A stretch of DNA of 64,000 nucleotides from an uncultured Gammaproteobacteria bacterium (GTDB taxonomy: Bacteria; Pseudomonadota; Gammaproteobacteria; Steroidobacterales; Foliamicaceae), in NCBI GenBank assembly GCA_951828235.1, contig OX639965.1, forward strand, positions 186,001-250,000, written 5' to 3'. Below, piece after piece: positions 1-8,705 of this stretch. A program made the position numbers and the translations under genes. The notes under the pieces were generated by a model. That model was not told the origin of the DNA, searched no databases, and saw only the letters and a program-made list of their open reading frames with translations. Within the stretch, counting starts at the first letter, position 1; each line of letters opens with the position of its first letter.

Positions 1-438
1 TCCCGGCGGTAGTGGGAATCTGAACCAGCGGCAGCCTTTCGCCGGTGAGGTTGCCGATTCCGTACGCGTCCGAAAGCGCCTGCGAGGAATGGCACAACGC
101 AGCGATCAGCTTCGCTACGTCCATCGAACTGCCCCCGCCCAGCCCGATCACCGTGTCTATATTCCCGGCGCGCGCGCGGCCAAGCGCGTCCAGCACGATG
201 TCTTCCGGCGGGTCTGCCCGAACGTCGTCAAAATCGAACACTCCAGGCCCGCGTCGGACAGGCTGCTCAGCGCCGCCTCATGCAGCCCCGCCGCAATGAT
301 TCCGGGATCCGTCACCAGGAACACTCTGCCGGCGGACAAGGCGGCGCAAATCTCGCCGAGCTGGCGAATGGCGCCCGGCTCACAGACGATCGAGCGCGCC
401 GTGTTGAACCGTAGCGGCCGGATGTCTCCAGAAGTCAT
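1..438 (-). pseudogene. Iron-containing alcohol dehydrogenase (maleylacetate reductase-like), frameshifted, cut by window edge
   Basis: The first reading frame opens at 438 with a typical N-terminus (an FNTARSIVCEPGA stretch, then FLVTDPGI, a nucleotide-binding strand). It leaves the family frame near base 240. A shift of one base restores the family sequence: ADPPEDIVLDALG, then GLGGGSSMDVAK (the NAD-binding signature of Fe-dependent alcohol dehydrogenases), then QIPTTAG just before the window edge. As read, translation ends at 157, so the gene is either broken or carries a one-base assembly error. Its ATG overlaps the stop of the upstream esterase gene (ATGA), so the two were translationally coupled. 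Maleylacetate reductases and lactaldehyde or glycerol dehydrogenases share this fold, so the substrate is open. The 3' part lies outside the window. Confidence 0.75.
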
Positions 439-1382
439 TGTTCCGCAATGGCCCTTGCGAGGGTCTGGACGCTGTCACCCGCGACATCCAGCACGCCGAA
501 GGGCATGAAGCCGTGGAATGCGGACGCAAAGTGCGTTGCGCTCACCCGCACGCCGCTTTTCTCCAGCTTCTCGGCAAACAGTTTCCCCTCATCCAGGTTC
601 GGGTCGTGTCCGGTCGTGATGATCGTCGTCGGCGGCAGCGAGTCGAGGTCGGGGATGAAAATCGGCGAGACCAGCGGGTCTTCGGTGCTGGTGTCTTCTT
701 TCAGGTACCACTGCTTCGCGGCCGACAAACCCGCGCGCCCGACCAGGTAGTTTCCGTCGCCGAACGAAATCCGCGATGTGTAGGCTTGGTGATCGTCCCG
801 CAGGTCGAGGAACGGATACAAGAGATAGAGCGAGTTCACACGGTGGTTCGTCTGCCGCGCAATCTGCCATGAAACGGCCGTCGCCAGCGCTGCGCCGGCG
901 CTGTCTCCCATGGCGCCGATCCGGGCGGGATCGATTCCCAGGGCTTCGCAATTCCCGAAGGCCCAGAGTGCGGCCTGGTAGCAGTCCTCGTGGGCGGCGG
1001 GAAACTTGTGTTCCGGAGCCCGCCGAAAATCGACCGAGAGATAGTGCGCCCCGGTCTCCGCACACAAGCGCCGCACAAATCCATCGTAACTGTCGACGTC
1101 GCCGACGCTCCAGCCGCCGCCATGAAAGAACAGCACCAGTTTCCCTTTTGAATCGGCCGCGGCGTGACTCCCCCGGTAGAAGCGGGCCGGGATTTCCCTG
1201 TAACCGGTCGGAATCCGAACGTCCTGGGTTTCCACGCCGTTGGCCGGTTCCCCCAGGAAGGTCTCCATCAGCGCGACCGTGTACCTGCGGCCGATGCGGA
1301 CCGGGTCGGTCTCGGACGCCAGGATTCCCATCAGGATGCCCTGGGCATTCTCGAGCAGGTCGGCGCACTGCCGGTCGATCAT
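435..1382 (-). CDS. Alpha/beta hydrolase, hormone-sensitive-lipase (esterase) family
   Basis: A 315-residue cytoplasmic esterase. The HGGGW oxyanion motif is at residues 87-91, the GDSAG nucleophile elbow at 159-163, the acid Asp in GHDPNLDEG near 260 and the catalytic His in SAFHGF near 290, so the HSL-type triad is complete. I chose the ATG at 1382 because it follows the stop of the TonB receptor gene by 22 bases and has a GAAGGGCG ribosome site in front; an in-frame ATG at 1451 would lie inside the receptor gene. The stop overlaps the start of the alcohol dehydrogenase gene. Receptor, esterase and dehydrogenase therefore form one leftward operon, consistent with uptake, ester cleavage and oxidation of a small molecule. 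The natural ester is unknown. Confidence 0.88.
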   Translation of the reverse strand: MIDRQCADLLENAQGILMGILASETDPVRIGRRYTVALMETFLGEPANGVETQDVRIPTGYREIPARFYRGSHAAADSKGKLVLFFHGGGWSVGDVDSYDGFVRRLCAETGAHYLSVDFRRAPEHKFPAAHEDCYQAALWAFGNCEALGIDPARIGAMGDSAGAALATAVSWQIARQTNHRVNSLYLLYPFLDLRDDHQAYTSRISFGDGNYLVGRAGLSAAKQWYLKEDTSTEDPLVSPIFIPDLDSLPPTTIITTGHDPNLDEGKLFAEKLEKSGVRVSATHFASAFHGFMPFGVLDVAGDSVQTLARAIAEQ

Positions 1383-1404
1383 CGTTTTCGCCCTTCGCCG
1401 CGCT

Positions 1405-3729
1405 TCAATCGAAGCGCAGTAGAAACCGTATATCGTACAGGCGGGGCGCACCCATGAAGGCCGTTGCCACGCCCGAGAACTCCGCGGTGTTGAAGCTCTG
1501 GGCGGCGCGCGCCCTGTCCGTCAGGTTCGTGCCTCCCAGACGCACTTCCCAACGCTCATCGCCGCCGGAAATCGATACGAAAGCGTTCACGTAGGTCGCC
1601 GCGGCAACGGCGAGGTTGGGAGAATCCGTCGACTCGTTGGCGTGGTCGCCCTTGTAGGCGATATCGACATGCACCGTCCCGGCGAGGCCCGGCGTGAGCT
1701 GATCCGAGTAGGTGATGCCGAGGAAGGCGGTCAAGTCGGGCGCGTTCGGCAGACGCCGCTCGCTGACGTCGGTGAGCACGCCGGCAACCAGGGTCTCGAA
1801 TTGCTCGTATTCCGCATTCAGGTAGCCGACGGAAGCGTCGATCGAAAGACGGTCGTTGGGCCGGTAGGAAACCACACCCTCTATGCCGTGAATCTTCGCC
1901 GACGCTGCGTTGGTGAAGAGGCTGACGAACTGCCCGGTCACGGGGTCCTGGCCAAAGCCGTTCAACTGCAGGTCGTTGTAGTCGTTGTAGAAATACGCGG
2001 CCGAGTAGCTGAAACGGTTGTCCTGCGCCCTGCCCTTGACGCCCGCCTCGTAGGTCCAGACGGTTTCCGGATCAAACGGCTTGAACTCGGCACTTCCAAA
2101 CGCCCGTCCCGGGAAACCGCCGCTCTTGAACCCGCGCGAAACGGAGCCATACACCGTGACGCCGTCGTTCGGCTGGTACGAAATAACCGCACGCGGCGTT
2201 ACCGCGTTCCAGTCCTGTTCACCTTCCAGGTACTCGCCGGGAAACCCGACGCCGGCCAGGAACGGCGGCTGATCCAGGCTCAGGGACAGCGTGGGGTCAA
2301 AGAAGAATTCGCCGCGCCGGGTGACCTCTTTTTCGTCATTGGTGTAGCGGGCGCCAATCTCGAAACTGACCGTATCCGAAATGGGAAAAGTAATGTCGGC
2401 AAACGCCGCCATCGATCGCGTGCGCTGGTCGCTTTCGCCGTATCCGCCCGATGGAACTCCGACGCTGATAAGCGGGAAAAAGAAGCCGAAGAACTCGAAT
2501 GATGCCGAAGCATCGTCGAACCCCGCGAGCACGACATCATCGTCGTTGAACAGGAAAACGCCGCCCGTGAACGACAGGCCGCTGTCGCGTTCAAATGCGA
2601 CCCTTAGCTCCGTGGAAAACTGGTCGTCGTCTTCATAAACCGGAATGTCGAGGACCGGATAAGGTGTGCTGTCGGCATCCAGAACGAAATCCCAGGAGAG
2701 CTTGCGGTAGGCGGAGATGCTTTCCAGGTACCAGTCGTCGCTGAACTGCCACTTGATCTTGATCGACGCGCCGTGCGTGGTCAGGTCGGCAAGAACATTC
2801 GCGGTGCCTTCGACAACATACGGCGACCCGAACGCTTCCTCCGTTGGCAGGTACGTCCTCGGGCTGAACGGGGCGCCTACGGGATCTTCGAACAGGGTGA
2901 GCGGCGTTTTCCGGATCGGTGTCAGCGAGCGGTCCGGACGCTCGAATTTTCCTTCCACGCGGAACGACAGAGTCAGGTTGTCGCTCGGCTCGAAGTCCAG
3001 GCCGGACCGGAATGACAGCGTATTGGTGTCGCCATCAGTCCCGCCAAGTACCGCATTCTCGGAAAACCCGTCGCGTTGGATTCCGGAGACCGCGATTTTC
3101 CCCTTCCAGCGGCCGTCGCTGCTCAATGGTCCGCTCATGCGGCCGTTGTATATCCTGGCTGCGAGGTTTCCGGCGCCAACCTCCGCGAAAGCTTCAAATT
3201 CGTCCGACGGCTGGCGGGTGATCAGCTTGACGGCGCCGCCGGGGGAATTTCGGCCGTACAGCGTGCCCTGCGGCCCGCGCAGGACCTCCACGCGCTCGAT
3301 GTCGAACAATTCCACGAAGGCGGCCTGGGTACGGGCAACGTAGACGTCGTCGATATAAACGCCCACGCCCGGCTCGACAAACGGCAAGGAGTCGTTCTGC
3401 CCGATGCCGCGCAGGTAGACCGCGGCATTCGAGGAATCGCTTCTCTGGAAATGAAAATTCGGCACCGCATACTGCACCTGGCGCATATCGGTCGCCTGCA
3501 ACTCGCGAAGCTGACGCTCGCTGAAAGCCGAAACCGAACCCGGCACGCTCCATAGCGACTCCTCCCTGCGACGCGCGGTGACGATGATCTCGTCGATCAC
3601 TCTGGCCTGTCTGTCGCTCGCCGCCTCTTGAGCGACACCTGCGTTACTGAAATCGAAAAAAGCCAGAACGGCGGCAGTGCTGGCGAGGGCGACCGGCCGG
3701 ATCCGGCCAAACGTCTTGTTGGGCCACAT
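1405..3729 (-). CDS. TonB-dependent outer-membrane receptor
   Basis: A 774-residue receptor. The N-terminus has a basic stretch and a hydrophobic segment (ASTAAVLAFFDF) ending near VAQEAA, which reads as a Sec signal. The plug domain follows with EIIVTARRREESL, YLRGIGQND, and the RVEVLRGPQGTLYGRNSPGG signature. The rest is a long beta-barrel with alternating aromatic strands, ending RFLLRFD. An ATG at 3822 exists, but the one at 3729 directly precedes the signal peptide. Receptors of this kind import siderophores, vitamins or organic substrates. The neighbours (esterase, alcohol dehydrogenase, a divergent AraC regulator) argue for an organic substrate rather than iron. Confidence 0.93.
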   Translation of the reverse strand: MWPNKTFGRIRPVALASTAAVLAFFDFSNAGVAQEAASDRQARVIDEIIVTARRREESLWSVPGSVSAFSERQLRELQATDMRQVQYAVPNFHFQRSDSSNAAVYLRGIGQNDSLPFVEPGVGVYIDDVYVARTQAAFVELFDIERVEVLRGPQGTLYGRNSPGGAVKLITRQPSDEFEAFAEVGAGNLAARIYNGRMSGPLSSDGRWKGKIAVSGIQRDGFSENAVLGGTDGDTNTLSFRSGLDFEPSDNLTLSFRVEGKFERPDRSLTPIRKTPLTLFEDPVGAPFSPRTYLPTEEAFGSPYVVEGTANVLADLTTHGASIKIKWQFSDDWYLESISAYRKLSWDFVLDADSTPYPVLDIPVYEDDDQFSTELRVAFERDSGLSFTGGVFLFNDDDVVLAGFDDASASFEFFGFFFPLISVGVPSGGYGESDQRTRSMAAFADITFPISDTVSFEIGARYTNDEKEVTRRGEFFFDPTLSLSLDQPPFLAGVGFPGEYLEGEQDWNAVTPRAVISYQPNDGVTVYGSVSRGFKSGGFPGRAFGSAEFKPFDPETVWTYEAGVKGRAQDNRFSYSAAYFYNDYNDLQLNGFGQDPVTGQFVSLFTNAASAKIHGIEGVVSYRPNDRLSIDASVGYLNAEYEQFETLVAGVLTDVSERRLPNAPDLTAFLGITYSDQLTPGLAGTVHVDIAYKGDHANESTDSPNLAVAAATYVNAFVSISGGDERWEVRLGGTNLTDRARAAQSFNTAEFSGVATAFMGAPRLYDIRFLLRFD

Positions 3730-3795
3730 GATGCGATTACTCCATTTGTAGCTGTGTGTACAGCAAATCGGATATTTCCCAATCCGTATTTGACG

Positions 3796-3846
3796 ATTGT
3801 CCCAAGTGGTCCGCAATGACAAGACAGGTCATTTGAAAGGGACAAT
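3796..3846. promoter_or_regulatory. Inverted repeat in the divergent receptor/AraC promoter region
   Basis: The gap between the receptor start (3729) and the AraC-type gene holds perfect 8-base arms ATTGTCCC (3796-3803) and GGGACAAT (3839-3846), with a smaller TGAC...GTCA palindrome between them. A GCTGT/ACAGC hairpin lies closer to the receptor. The layout suits a regulator site shared by two divergent promoters. This is inference from position and symmetry only. Confidence 0.35.
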
Positions 3847-4961
3847 TGTGGCCAATGCCGTGCTACTGTATGGACATGCCGAATTACAGCCAGCATTTGC
3901 GTTCGGCGAGCGGTCCGGGTATTCCGTGCGTGGACGACTCGCTGTTCGAACCGCTGGCGAGAGCGGCCCTGCCCAGCGGCATCGACCTGGCCGCCGTACT
4001 GCGGCAAATACAACGCCGGCGGGACGGCGAGAACGATGAACTCGAGCCCGTTCTGGTTTCCGACTACTTCAGGCTTCTCGGGAAACTGGCCGAGCTGACC
4101 CGCGACGAGACGGTGAAAATGTCAAAGCGGCCGCTGTTGCCGGGCGCGTTCCATTTCGTGATGTCGCAGGCAGCCGGCTCGAAGCGCTTCGACGGCATGC
4201 TGCACAAGTTTGCCAACGGGTTCAATCTGTTGCACGGCCGCGTCTACAACCATGTAATGACACAGGGCGACAAGCTGATCTACGCCATCGACAACAAGGA
4301 CTTTCCCACGCCGTTCGAGTTGACGGCCCGCCAGTTGCACAGTTTTCTCGAGTGCATCGTGATCCTCATGCACACGCTGTTCGGCATTTGCGCGAGCGCC
4401 GGAATCGATTCGTACCTGCTGAAAGTCACGACCAAGCGGCGCCTGAGCGAGTCCCGCAGACAGGCGGGCAAGCGGCTCAACCAGCTGGCGTACTGGGGCG
4501 TGCCGACCGCTTACGGGAGCAAACACTACGCGCTGATCTACGACTATGCCGTCGCCGCCTTGCCGGTAAAGCTGCAGCCGGCCGCACTGCCCCGGCCAAA
4601 CGCCATCTTCGGCGAGGTGGCCAACCTGATCGAGAGCAATCTCAGGGTCTCGCCTGTCAACGTGCCGATCGTGGACCGCGTCGTCGACTTGATACTGACG
4701 CAAACCGTGTCCGCCAATGAGCTGGCGCAGCAGCTCAATCTCAGCGCCAGGACCCTGCGGCGGCGCCTGGCGGAATCCAACACCTCGTTTCAGGAGGTCC
4801 GGCAACGGGCCCTGAACGCACGCGCGAAACGTCTGTTGTCCCAGAATCTCCTCGCCGGCGAAGTCGCCGAAAAACTTGATTATTCCGACGAGAGGAGCTT
4901 TCGGCGGGCATTCATCTGCTGGAACGGGATTTCTCCGGCGAAGTTTCGCGCCGGAGCATGA
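3846..4961 (+). CDS. AraC-family transcriptional regulator
   Basis: A 371-residue regulator, divergent from the TonB receptor. The N-terminal half fits the arabinose-binding-like domain of the OruR/ArgR-type AraC group (SDYFRLLGKLAELT; the HGRVYNHVMTQGD region). The C-terminal 100 residues are the AraC double helix-turn-helix: LAQQLNLSARTLRRRLAES is the first helix pair and VAEKLDYSDERSFRRAFICW the second, ending GISPAKFRAGA. The start is uncertain. TTG at 3846 sits 3 bases behind a GAAAGGGA ribosome site; ATG codons at 3855, 3870 and 3876 are alternatives. It probably controls the receptor-esterase-dehydrogenase operon and perhaps the hydrolase gene 13 bases downstream. Confidence 0.88.
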   Translation: MWPMPCYCMDMPNYSQHLRSASGPGIPCVDDSLFEPLARAALPSGIDLAAVLRQIQRRRDGENDELEPVLVSDYFRLLGKLAELTRDETVKMSKRPLLPGAFHFVMSQAAGSKRFDGMLHKFANGFNLLHGRVYNHVMTQGDKLIYAIDNKDFPTPFELTARQLHSFLECIVILMHTLFGICASAGIDSYLLKVTTKRRLSESRRQAGKRLNQLAYWGVPTAYGSKHYALIYDYAVAALPVKLQPAALPRPNAIFGEVANLIESNLRVSPVNVPIVDRVVDLILTQTVSANELAQQLNLSARTLRRRLAESNTSFQEVRQRALNARAKRLLSQNLLAGEVAEKLDYSDERSFRRAFICWNGISPAKFRAGA

Positions 4962-4974
4962 GGTTGCCGGCGCC

Positions 4975-5826
4975 ATGAACGGCCATTTCTTCGACAGCCA
5001 TTGCGGACTGAAGTTCTTTTTCCGTGACTCGCCCGCCTCGTCCGACATCGGCCTGGCCCCGTTGGTGTGTCTGCATGGCCTGACCCGCAACAGCGAGGAC
5101 TTCGTGGAACTCGCCGGGCACCTCAAGCCTTCCCGGCGCGTGCTTGCCCTCGACTTCAGGGGCAGAGGCCGTTCGGATTTCGACCCGAACTACCGGAACT
5201 ACTTTCCCACCACGTATGCGAACGACGTCGTCGAATGGCTGGACCACCTGGAAATAGAGTCGGCGGTCTTTTGCGGCACCTCGCTGGGCGGCATTGTGAC
5301 CATGGTCCTGGCCGAGCAGGCACCGGAGCTGTTTGCGGGCGCCATCATCAACGACATCGGCCCGGAAGTCGCCATGGCCGGCATCATGAGAATCGGCCAG
5401 TATGTGGGCAAGCTGAAGCCGGCCGAGGATTGGGGCGACGCGATTGCCAACACGAAGATCATGTTCGAAGTCGCCTGCCCCGACGCCGATGCCGCCACCT
5501 GGGACGCCATTGCGAGGCGCACCTACCGCATCGGCGCCGACGGCAAGCCGGTACTCAAATCCGATCCCAATATCGGCAAGGCGTTCCAGGAGCGTGGCGG
5601 TTCACCCGCCGACCCCTGGGGCCTGTTCGAGCAACTCGGACAGTTTCCCCTGCTCGCCCTGCGCGGCGAGACCTCGGACCTCCTGGCCCCGGAAACTCTC
5701 GTCGAAATGGCCGAACGGGTCCCGTCCCTGGTCACCTGCACCGTCGCCAACCGCGGGCACGCGCCCTGGCTCAACGAACCCGACGCGCTCGCCGCCATCG
5801 ATCGCTTCCTGGCGTCGGTCCCCTAG
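4975..5826 (+). CDS. Alpha/beta-fold hydrolase
   Basis: A 283-residue soluble hydrolase without a signal peptide. LHG (33-35) is the oxyanion region, LDFRGRGRSD follows the first strands, and GTSLGG carries the nucleophile Ser (about 103). GETSDLLAPET near 235 supplies the acid and NRGHAPWLNEP near 262 the His. This pattern is common in the lactonase / C-C bond hydrolase / esterase branch of the family. The ATG at 4975 lies just after the AraC stop, so the two genes may be cotranscribed. It may act in the same pathway as the leftward operon. The substrate cannot be read from sequence. Confidence 0.85.
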   Translation: MNGHFFDSHCGLKFFFRDSPASSDIGLAPLVCLHGLTRNSEDFVELAGHLKPSRRVLALDFRGRGRSDFDPNYRNYFPTTYANDVVEWLDHLEIESAVFCGTSLGGIVTMVLAEQAPELFAGAIINDIGPEVAMAGIMRIGQYVGKLKPAEDWGDAIANTKIMFEVACPDADAATWDAIARRTYRIGADGKPVLKSDPNIGKAFQERGGSPADPWGLFEQLGQFPLLALRGETSDLLAPETLVEMAERVPSLVTCTVANRGHAPWLNEPDALAAIDRFLASVP

Positions 5827-5904
5827 TTAACAGGTAGCCCCGCGCCGAACTGTTAGAGTGCCCCGTTGTTCCGTTGGCGGTTGGAGTGCTCGATGGAGGC
5901 AATC

Positions 5905-6837
5905 ATGCGGTTGGCAGGCGTATTTGTTGTGGTGGCGACATGTTTTGGGGTAGCACAGGCTGGTGCCCAGGAGGTCGGCGAGGCCTTTCGGGACTGCGAC
6001 CATTGTCCTGAAATGATCGTCATTCCGTCAGGAACGGCAGTGCTTGGCTCGGAGCCGTGGACGCAAGACCGTAAGGGAAACGAAGGATTCGTTCGCGAAG
6101 TCAGCATCGGCTACAAGCTGGCCGTTTCGAAGAATGAGACCACGCGAGCGCAGTACCGCATATTCATTGAATCCACGGGTTACGAGTCCACGCACCTGGA
6201 GCCTCGCGTGGGGTGCAATACGTGGACCTATGACCGGGTTATCGGCTATGTCCTTGAACATGACTGGGACAAACCCGGTTATGACCAGCGCGAGAACCAT
6301 CCGGCGATTTGCCTGAGCTTCGAAGATGCGACCGCCTACGTCGCCTGGCTTGCGGAATTGACGGGCAAACCTTACCGGCTGTTGTCCTCAACGGAGTTCG
6401 AATACGCCACGCGGGCCGGAACCCGCGGGCCGTGGTTCTGGGGGCCGGCAAACGCCGACGCCTGTGAATATGCGAACGTGGCCGACGATACTTTTCGCCG
6501 GCTTTACGACTACGCGCCGGTTTTTGCCTGCGACGACGGCTACGAACGGACCGCGCCCGTTGGCGCCTTCAAGCCCAATCCCTGGGGCCTGTACGACATG
6601 CTGGGAAACGCCTGGGAGTGGACGGAAGACTGCACGCATGACGACATGTCGGGCGTGCCCACCGATGGCCGTGCGTGGCTCGAAGAAGACGATGGCCGGT
6701 GCGATTTTCGCGTGCCGCGGGGCGGAGCATGGGTCTCCGGAACGGACTGGACGCGCGCGGCGGCGCAAGCCAACGATCATTACTACTACCACAGCCAGTT
6801 GATCGGATTCCGTGTCGCCTTGACACTGGAAGACTAG
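5905..6837 (+). CDS. Exported FGE/SUMF1-fold protein (paralogue 1)
   Basis: A 310-residue protein with a Sec signal (RLAGVFVVVATCFGVAQAG) and an FGE-sulfatase (formylglycine-generating enzyme) fold: DCDHCPEM and VIPSGTAVLGS at the domain start, then GKPYRLLSSTEFEYATRAG, then NPWGLYDMLGNAWEW and RVPRGGAW. The two catalytic cysteines of true formylglycine-generating enzymes, normally just after the RGGS segment, are absent. It is therefore more likely a non-sulfatase-activating member (PvdO/EgtB-like fold) of unknown role. ATG 5905 is preferred because GGAGG lies 5 bases upstream; ATG 5893 is in frame. Two further paralogues are at 13025 and 19694. Confidence 0.82.
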   Translation: MRLAGVFVVVATCFGVAQAGAQEVGEAFRDCDHCPEMIVIPSGTAVLGSEPWTQDRKGNEGFVREVSIGYKLAVSKNETTRAQYRIFIESTGYESTHLEPRVGCNTWTYDRVIGYVLEHDWDKPGYDQRENHPAICLSFEDATAYVAWLAELTGKPYRLLSSTEFEYATRAGTRGPWFWGPANADACEYANVADDTFRRLYDYAPVFACDDGYERTAPVGAFKPNPWGLYDMLGNAWEWTEDCTHDDMSGVPTDGRAWLEEDDGRCDFRVPRGGAWVSGTDWTRAAAQANDHYYYHSQLIGFRVALTLED

Positions 6838-6840
6838 CTA

Positions 6841-6868
6841 TTGCCGTCCTGATCCATGTCGACGGCAA
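6841..6868. terminator. Stem-loop between convergent genes
   Basis: TTGCCGTC (6841-6848) and GACGGCAA (6861-6868) form a perfect 8-bp stem with a 12-base loop, directly after the FGE-fold gene and before the end of the convergent desaturase gene. There is no clear T-run. A bidirectional terminator is the likeliest reading. Confidence 0.45.
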
Positions 6869-6902
6869 CGCCTCGGCGGTGATTGGCGCAGGAAGCTTCC
6901 TG

Positions 6903-7931
6903 CTATTGCGTCGCCGCCATCACCCGGGCGCTGCGAAACGAGACCAGCCTTCTCTGCCGGTCGTCCCATAGCGCCAGGGGCACGCACTTGAAGCTCTCCC
7001 ACATCGTCAGGCGATTGACTCTACGCAGTTCGGGGATGTCCCTGAGGCACTCGTAGAGCCGATAGCTGGGAATGCGGCTTCTGAGATGATGAATGTGATG
7101 GATGCCGATATTGGCGGTGAGCCAGCGCAGGGGCGCGGGCAGGTCGTAGAAGGAACTGCCTTCCAGCGCCTGCCGTCGAAAATCCCACTCTGCCTGGCTG
7201 TCCCATTCGGTTTCGCTGAACTGGTGCTGCACGTAGAACAGCCACACGCCGATCGTGCCGGCGAACAGGATCGTCGCGAGATGGACGACGACGAACGTGA
7301 TGGGACCCACGACCAGCGACGCGGCAACGGCGATGCCGGCGATGGCGGCGTTGGTGCTCATCACGCTTATCCACCCGTCCTTGAGGTCGCGGATCAGTTC
7401 CAGCGGCAGGCGGTGTTTCAGGACGAAAATAAAGGTGGGCCCGAGCCCGAACAGCACGGCCGGGTGCCGGTAGACGCGATACAGAAATTGCCGCCGCGGG
7501 GTTAGGCTCCGGTATTCCTTGACCGTCAGAGTGGCGATGTCCCCCGTGCCGCGCCTGTCCAGGTTGCCCGAACTCGCATGATGGCCGTCATGCAGGCGGC
7601 GCCAATACGCATAAGGAGTCCAGCAGAGCACCCCGATGACGCGGCCCACCCAATTGTTCCACTTGCGGCTGCGGAAGAAGGAACCGTGGCCGCAGTCGTG
7701 CTGGATCATGAAGAGGCGAACAAGAAAAACGCCCGAAGGTATGGATAGAAGCGCAAACAGCCAATGCCCGTAGGCGACGCCGATCAGCGCCCCCAGCCAG
7801 CAACTAAGAAACAGAACCCCGGAAACGCAGAGTTCCCAGAGCGCGCGGCCCAGTCGTGCCTGACAGTATTTGGACAGCCTGGCGGCCAGGTGCGAGAGTT
7901 CTTGCCCGGCGCGGGCGGAAGGATCATTCAT
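6903..7931 (-). CDS. Membrane fatty acid desaturase
   Basis: A 342-residue integral membrane di-iron desaturase. All three histidine boxes are present: HDCGH (78-82), HDGHH (114-118) and HIHHL near residue 276, with hydrophobic segments between (VSGVLFLSCWLGALIGVAYG; the ITFVVVHLATILFAGTIGVW region). It resembles the omega-6/delta-12 acyl-lipid desaturase group and would introduce a cis double bond into membrane acyl chains using a ferredoxin-type donor. It stands alone on this strand, convergent to the FGE-fold gene. Fatty acid versus carotenoid or sphingolipid substrates cannot be separated here; the box spacing favours fatty acids. Confidence 0.88.
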   Translation of the reverse strand: MNDPSARAGQELSHLAARLSKYCQARLGRALWELCVSGVLFLSCWLGALIGVAYGHWLFALLSIPSGVFLVRLFMIQHDCGHGSFFRSRKWNNWVGRVIGVLCWTPYAYWRRLHDGHHASSGNLDRRGTGDIATLTVKEYRSLTPRRQFLYRVYRHPAVLFGLGPTFIFVLKHRLPLELIRDLKDGWISVMSTNAAIAGIAVAASLVVGPITFVVVHLATILFAGTIGVWLFYVQHQFSETEWDSQAEWDFRRQALEGSSFYDLPAPLRWLTANIGIHHIHHLRSRIPSYRLYECLRDIPELRRVNRLTMWESFKCVPLALWDDRQRRLVSFRSARVMAATQ

Positions 7932-8032
7932 GAAGTATCGATGGCAATAAGAAAACCCACCGCAACCCTAAACCATTTGACGCTCGCGGTCACTACCGGC
8001 TGTTCGAACAGGGTCTGGTCATGGACGCTGTC

Positions 8033-8062
8033 TTGACATGTCTTGACATGTCCACCTAAACT
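8033..8062 (+). promoter_or_regulatory. Promoter and direct-repeat operator of the RHH-Doc module
   Basis: A perfect -35 TTGACA (8033-8038) stands 18 bases before TAAACT (8057-8062), a 4/6 match to the -10. The predicted transcript would begin almost at the ATG (8069), giving a leaderless or near-leaderless message. The -35 region is a 10-base direct repeat holding two copies of the palindrome GACATGTC, a plausible binding site for the ribbon-helix-helix antitoxin. Confidence 0.5.
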
Positions 8063-8068
8063 CGCGCG

Positions 8069-8281
8069 ATGGCTGCTATCAAGATCAGTTCGAAAGTCGA
8101 GCAGGCACAGTGGCGCGCGCTGCAGGAACTTGCCCGGGAGTCACACCAGACGATCTCCGGATTATTGACCGAGGCGATCGGCGACTACGTGCGCAAGCGC
8201 CGTCTGCGCCCGGTGGTGCTGGACCACCTGGAAGAATCGATGGCCGAGAACGAGGAATTGGGCCGGCGCCTTGCCGAGTGA
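8069..8281 (+). CDS. Ribbon-helix-helix (CopG-like) antitoxin
   Basis: A 70-residue protein. IKISSKVEQAQWRALQELA followed by QTISGLLTEAIGDYVRKRR matches the strand-helix-helix pattern of RHH DNA-binding antitoxins, where the first strand enters the DNA groove. The C-terminal tail (DHLEESMAENEELGRRLAE) is acidic and helical, as expected for the part that neutralises the toxin. The gene overlaps the Doc toxin gene by 11 bases if the toxin starts at 8271. Doc toxins usually pair with Phd or AbrB-type antitoxins, so an RHH partner is less common. It probably autoregulates through the GACATGTC repeats upstream. Confidence 0.75.
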   Translation: MAAIKISSKVEQAQWRALQELARESHQTISGLLTEAIGDYVRKRRLRPVVLDHLEESMAENEELGRRLAE

Positions 8282-8657
8282 TCGCATTCTGTTCCTCTCG
8301 GTGGACGAAGCCATCGAGATTCACCAGCGGCTCATCGACAGGTTTGGGGGATCGCCCGGGATTCGCGACAGTGGCATGCTCGAAAGCGCACTGTACCGGC
8401 CCCAGACGGGATACTACGAAGACCTGCCGGCGCTGACCGCCGCCCTGTTCCAGTCATTGCTGATGAACCACGCATTTGTCGACGGGAACAAGCGGGCGGC
8501 TTTCTTCATGACCGACACTTTCCTGCGCCTCAACGGCTGGAGCCTCTCGGTGAATCCGGCGTCCGCCCACAGCTTCATCGTGGGCATGCTCGAAGCGGGC
8601 GACTGCTCCTACGACAACCTCCTCGACTGGATCAAGCAGTCGCTGACGGAGCGCTGA
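8271..8657 (+). CDS. doc: Doc-family toxin (Fic fold, death-on-curing)
   Basis: A 128-residue Fic/Doc-fold protein. LSVDEAIEIHQRLIDRFGG and GIRDSGMLESALYRPQ are the Doc N-terminal signatures, and HAFVDGNKRAA is the active-site loop (HxFxDGNKR, with catalytic His and phosphate-binding GNKR). Known Doc proteins phosphorylate EF-Tu and halt translation. The start is uncertain: TTG at 8271 overlaps the antitoxin gene, and GTG at 8301 is a shorter choice; neither has a strong ribosome site, in keeping with translational coupling. Length is normal for the family. Confidence 0.85.
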   Translation: MPSDRILFLSVDEAIEIHQRLIDRFGGSPGIRDSGMLESALYRPQTGYYEDLPALTAALFQSLLMNHAFVDGNKRAAFFMTDTFLRLNGWSLSVNPASAHSFIVGMLEAGDCSYDNLLDWIKQSLTER

Positions 8658-8705
8658 CCGATCCCAAGGGCGCACTCTTGATCGAGGCGTTTCGAGGCGT
8701 TTCGC

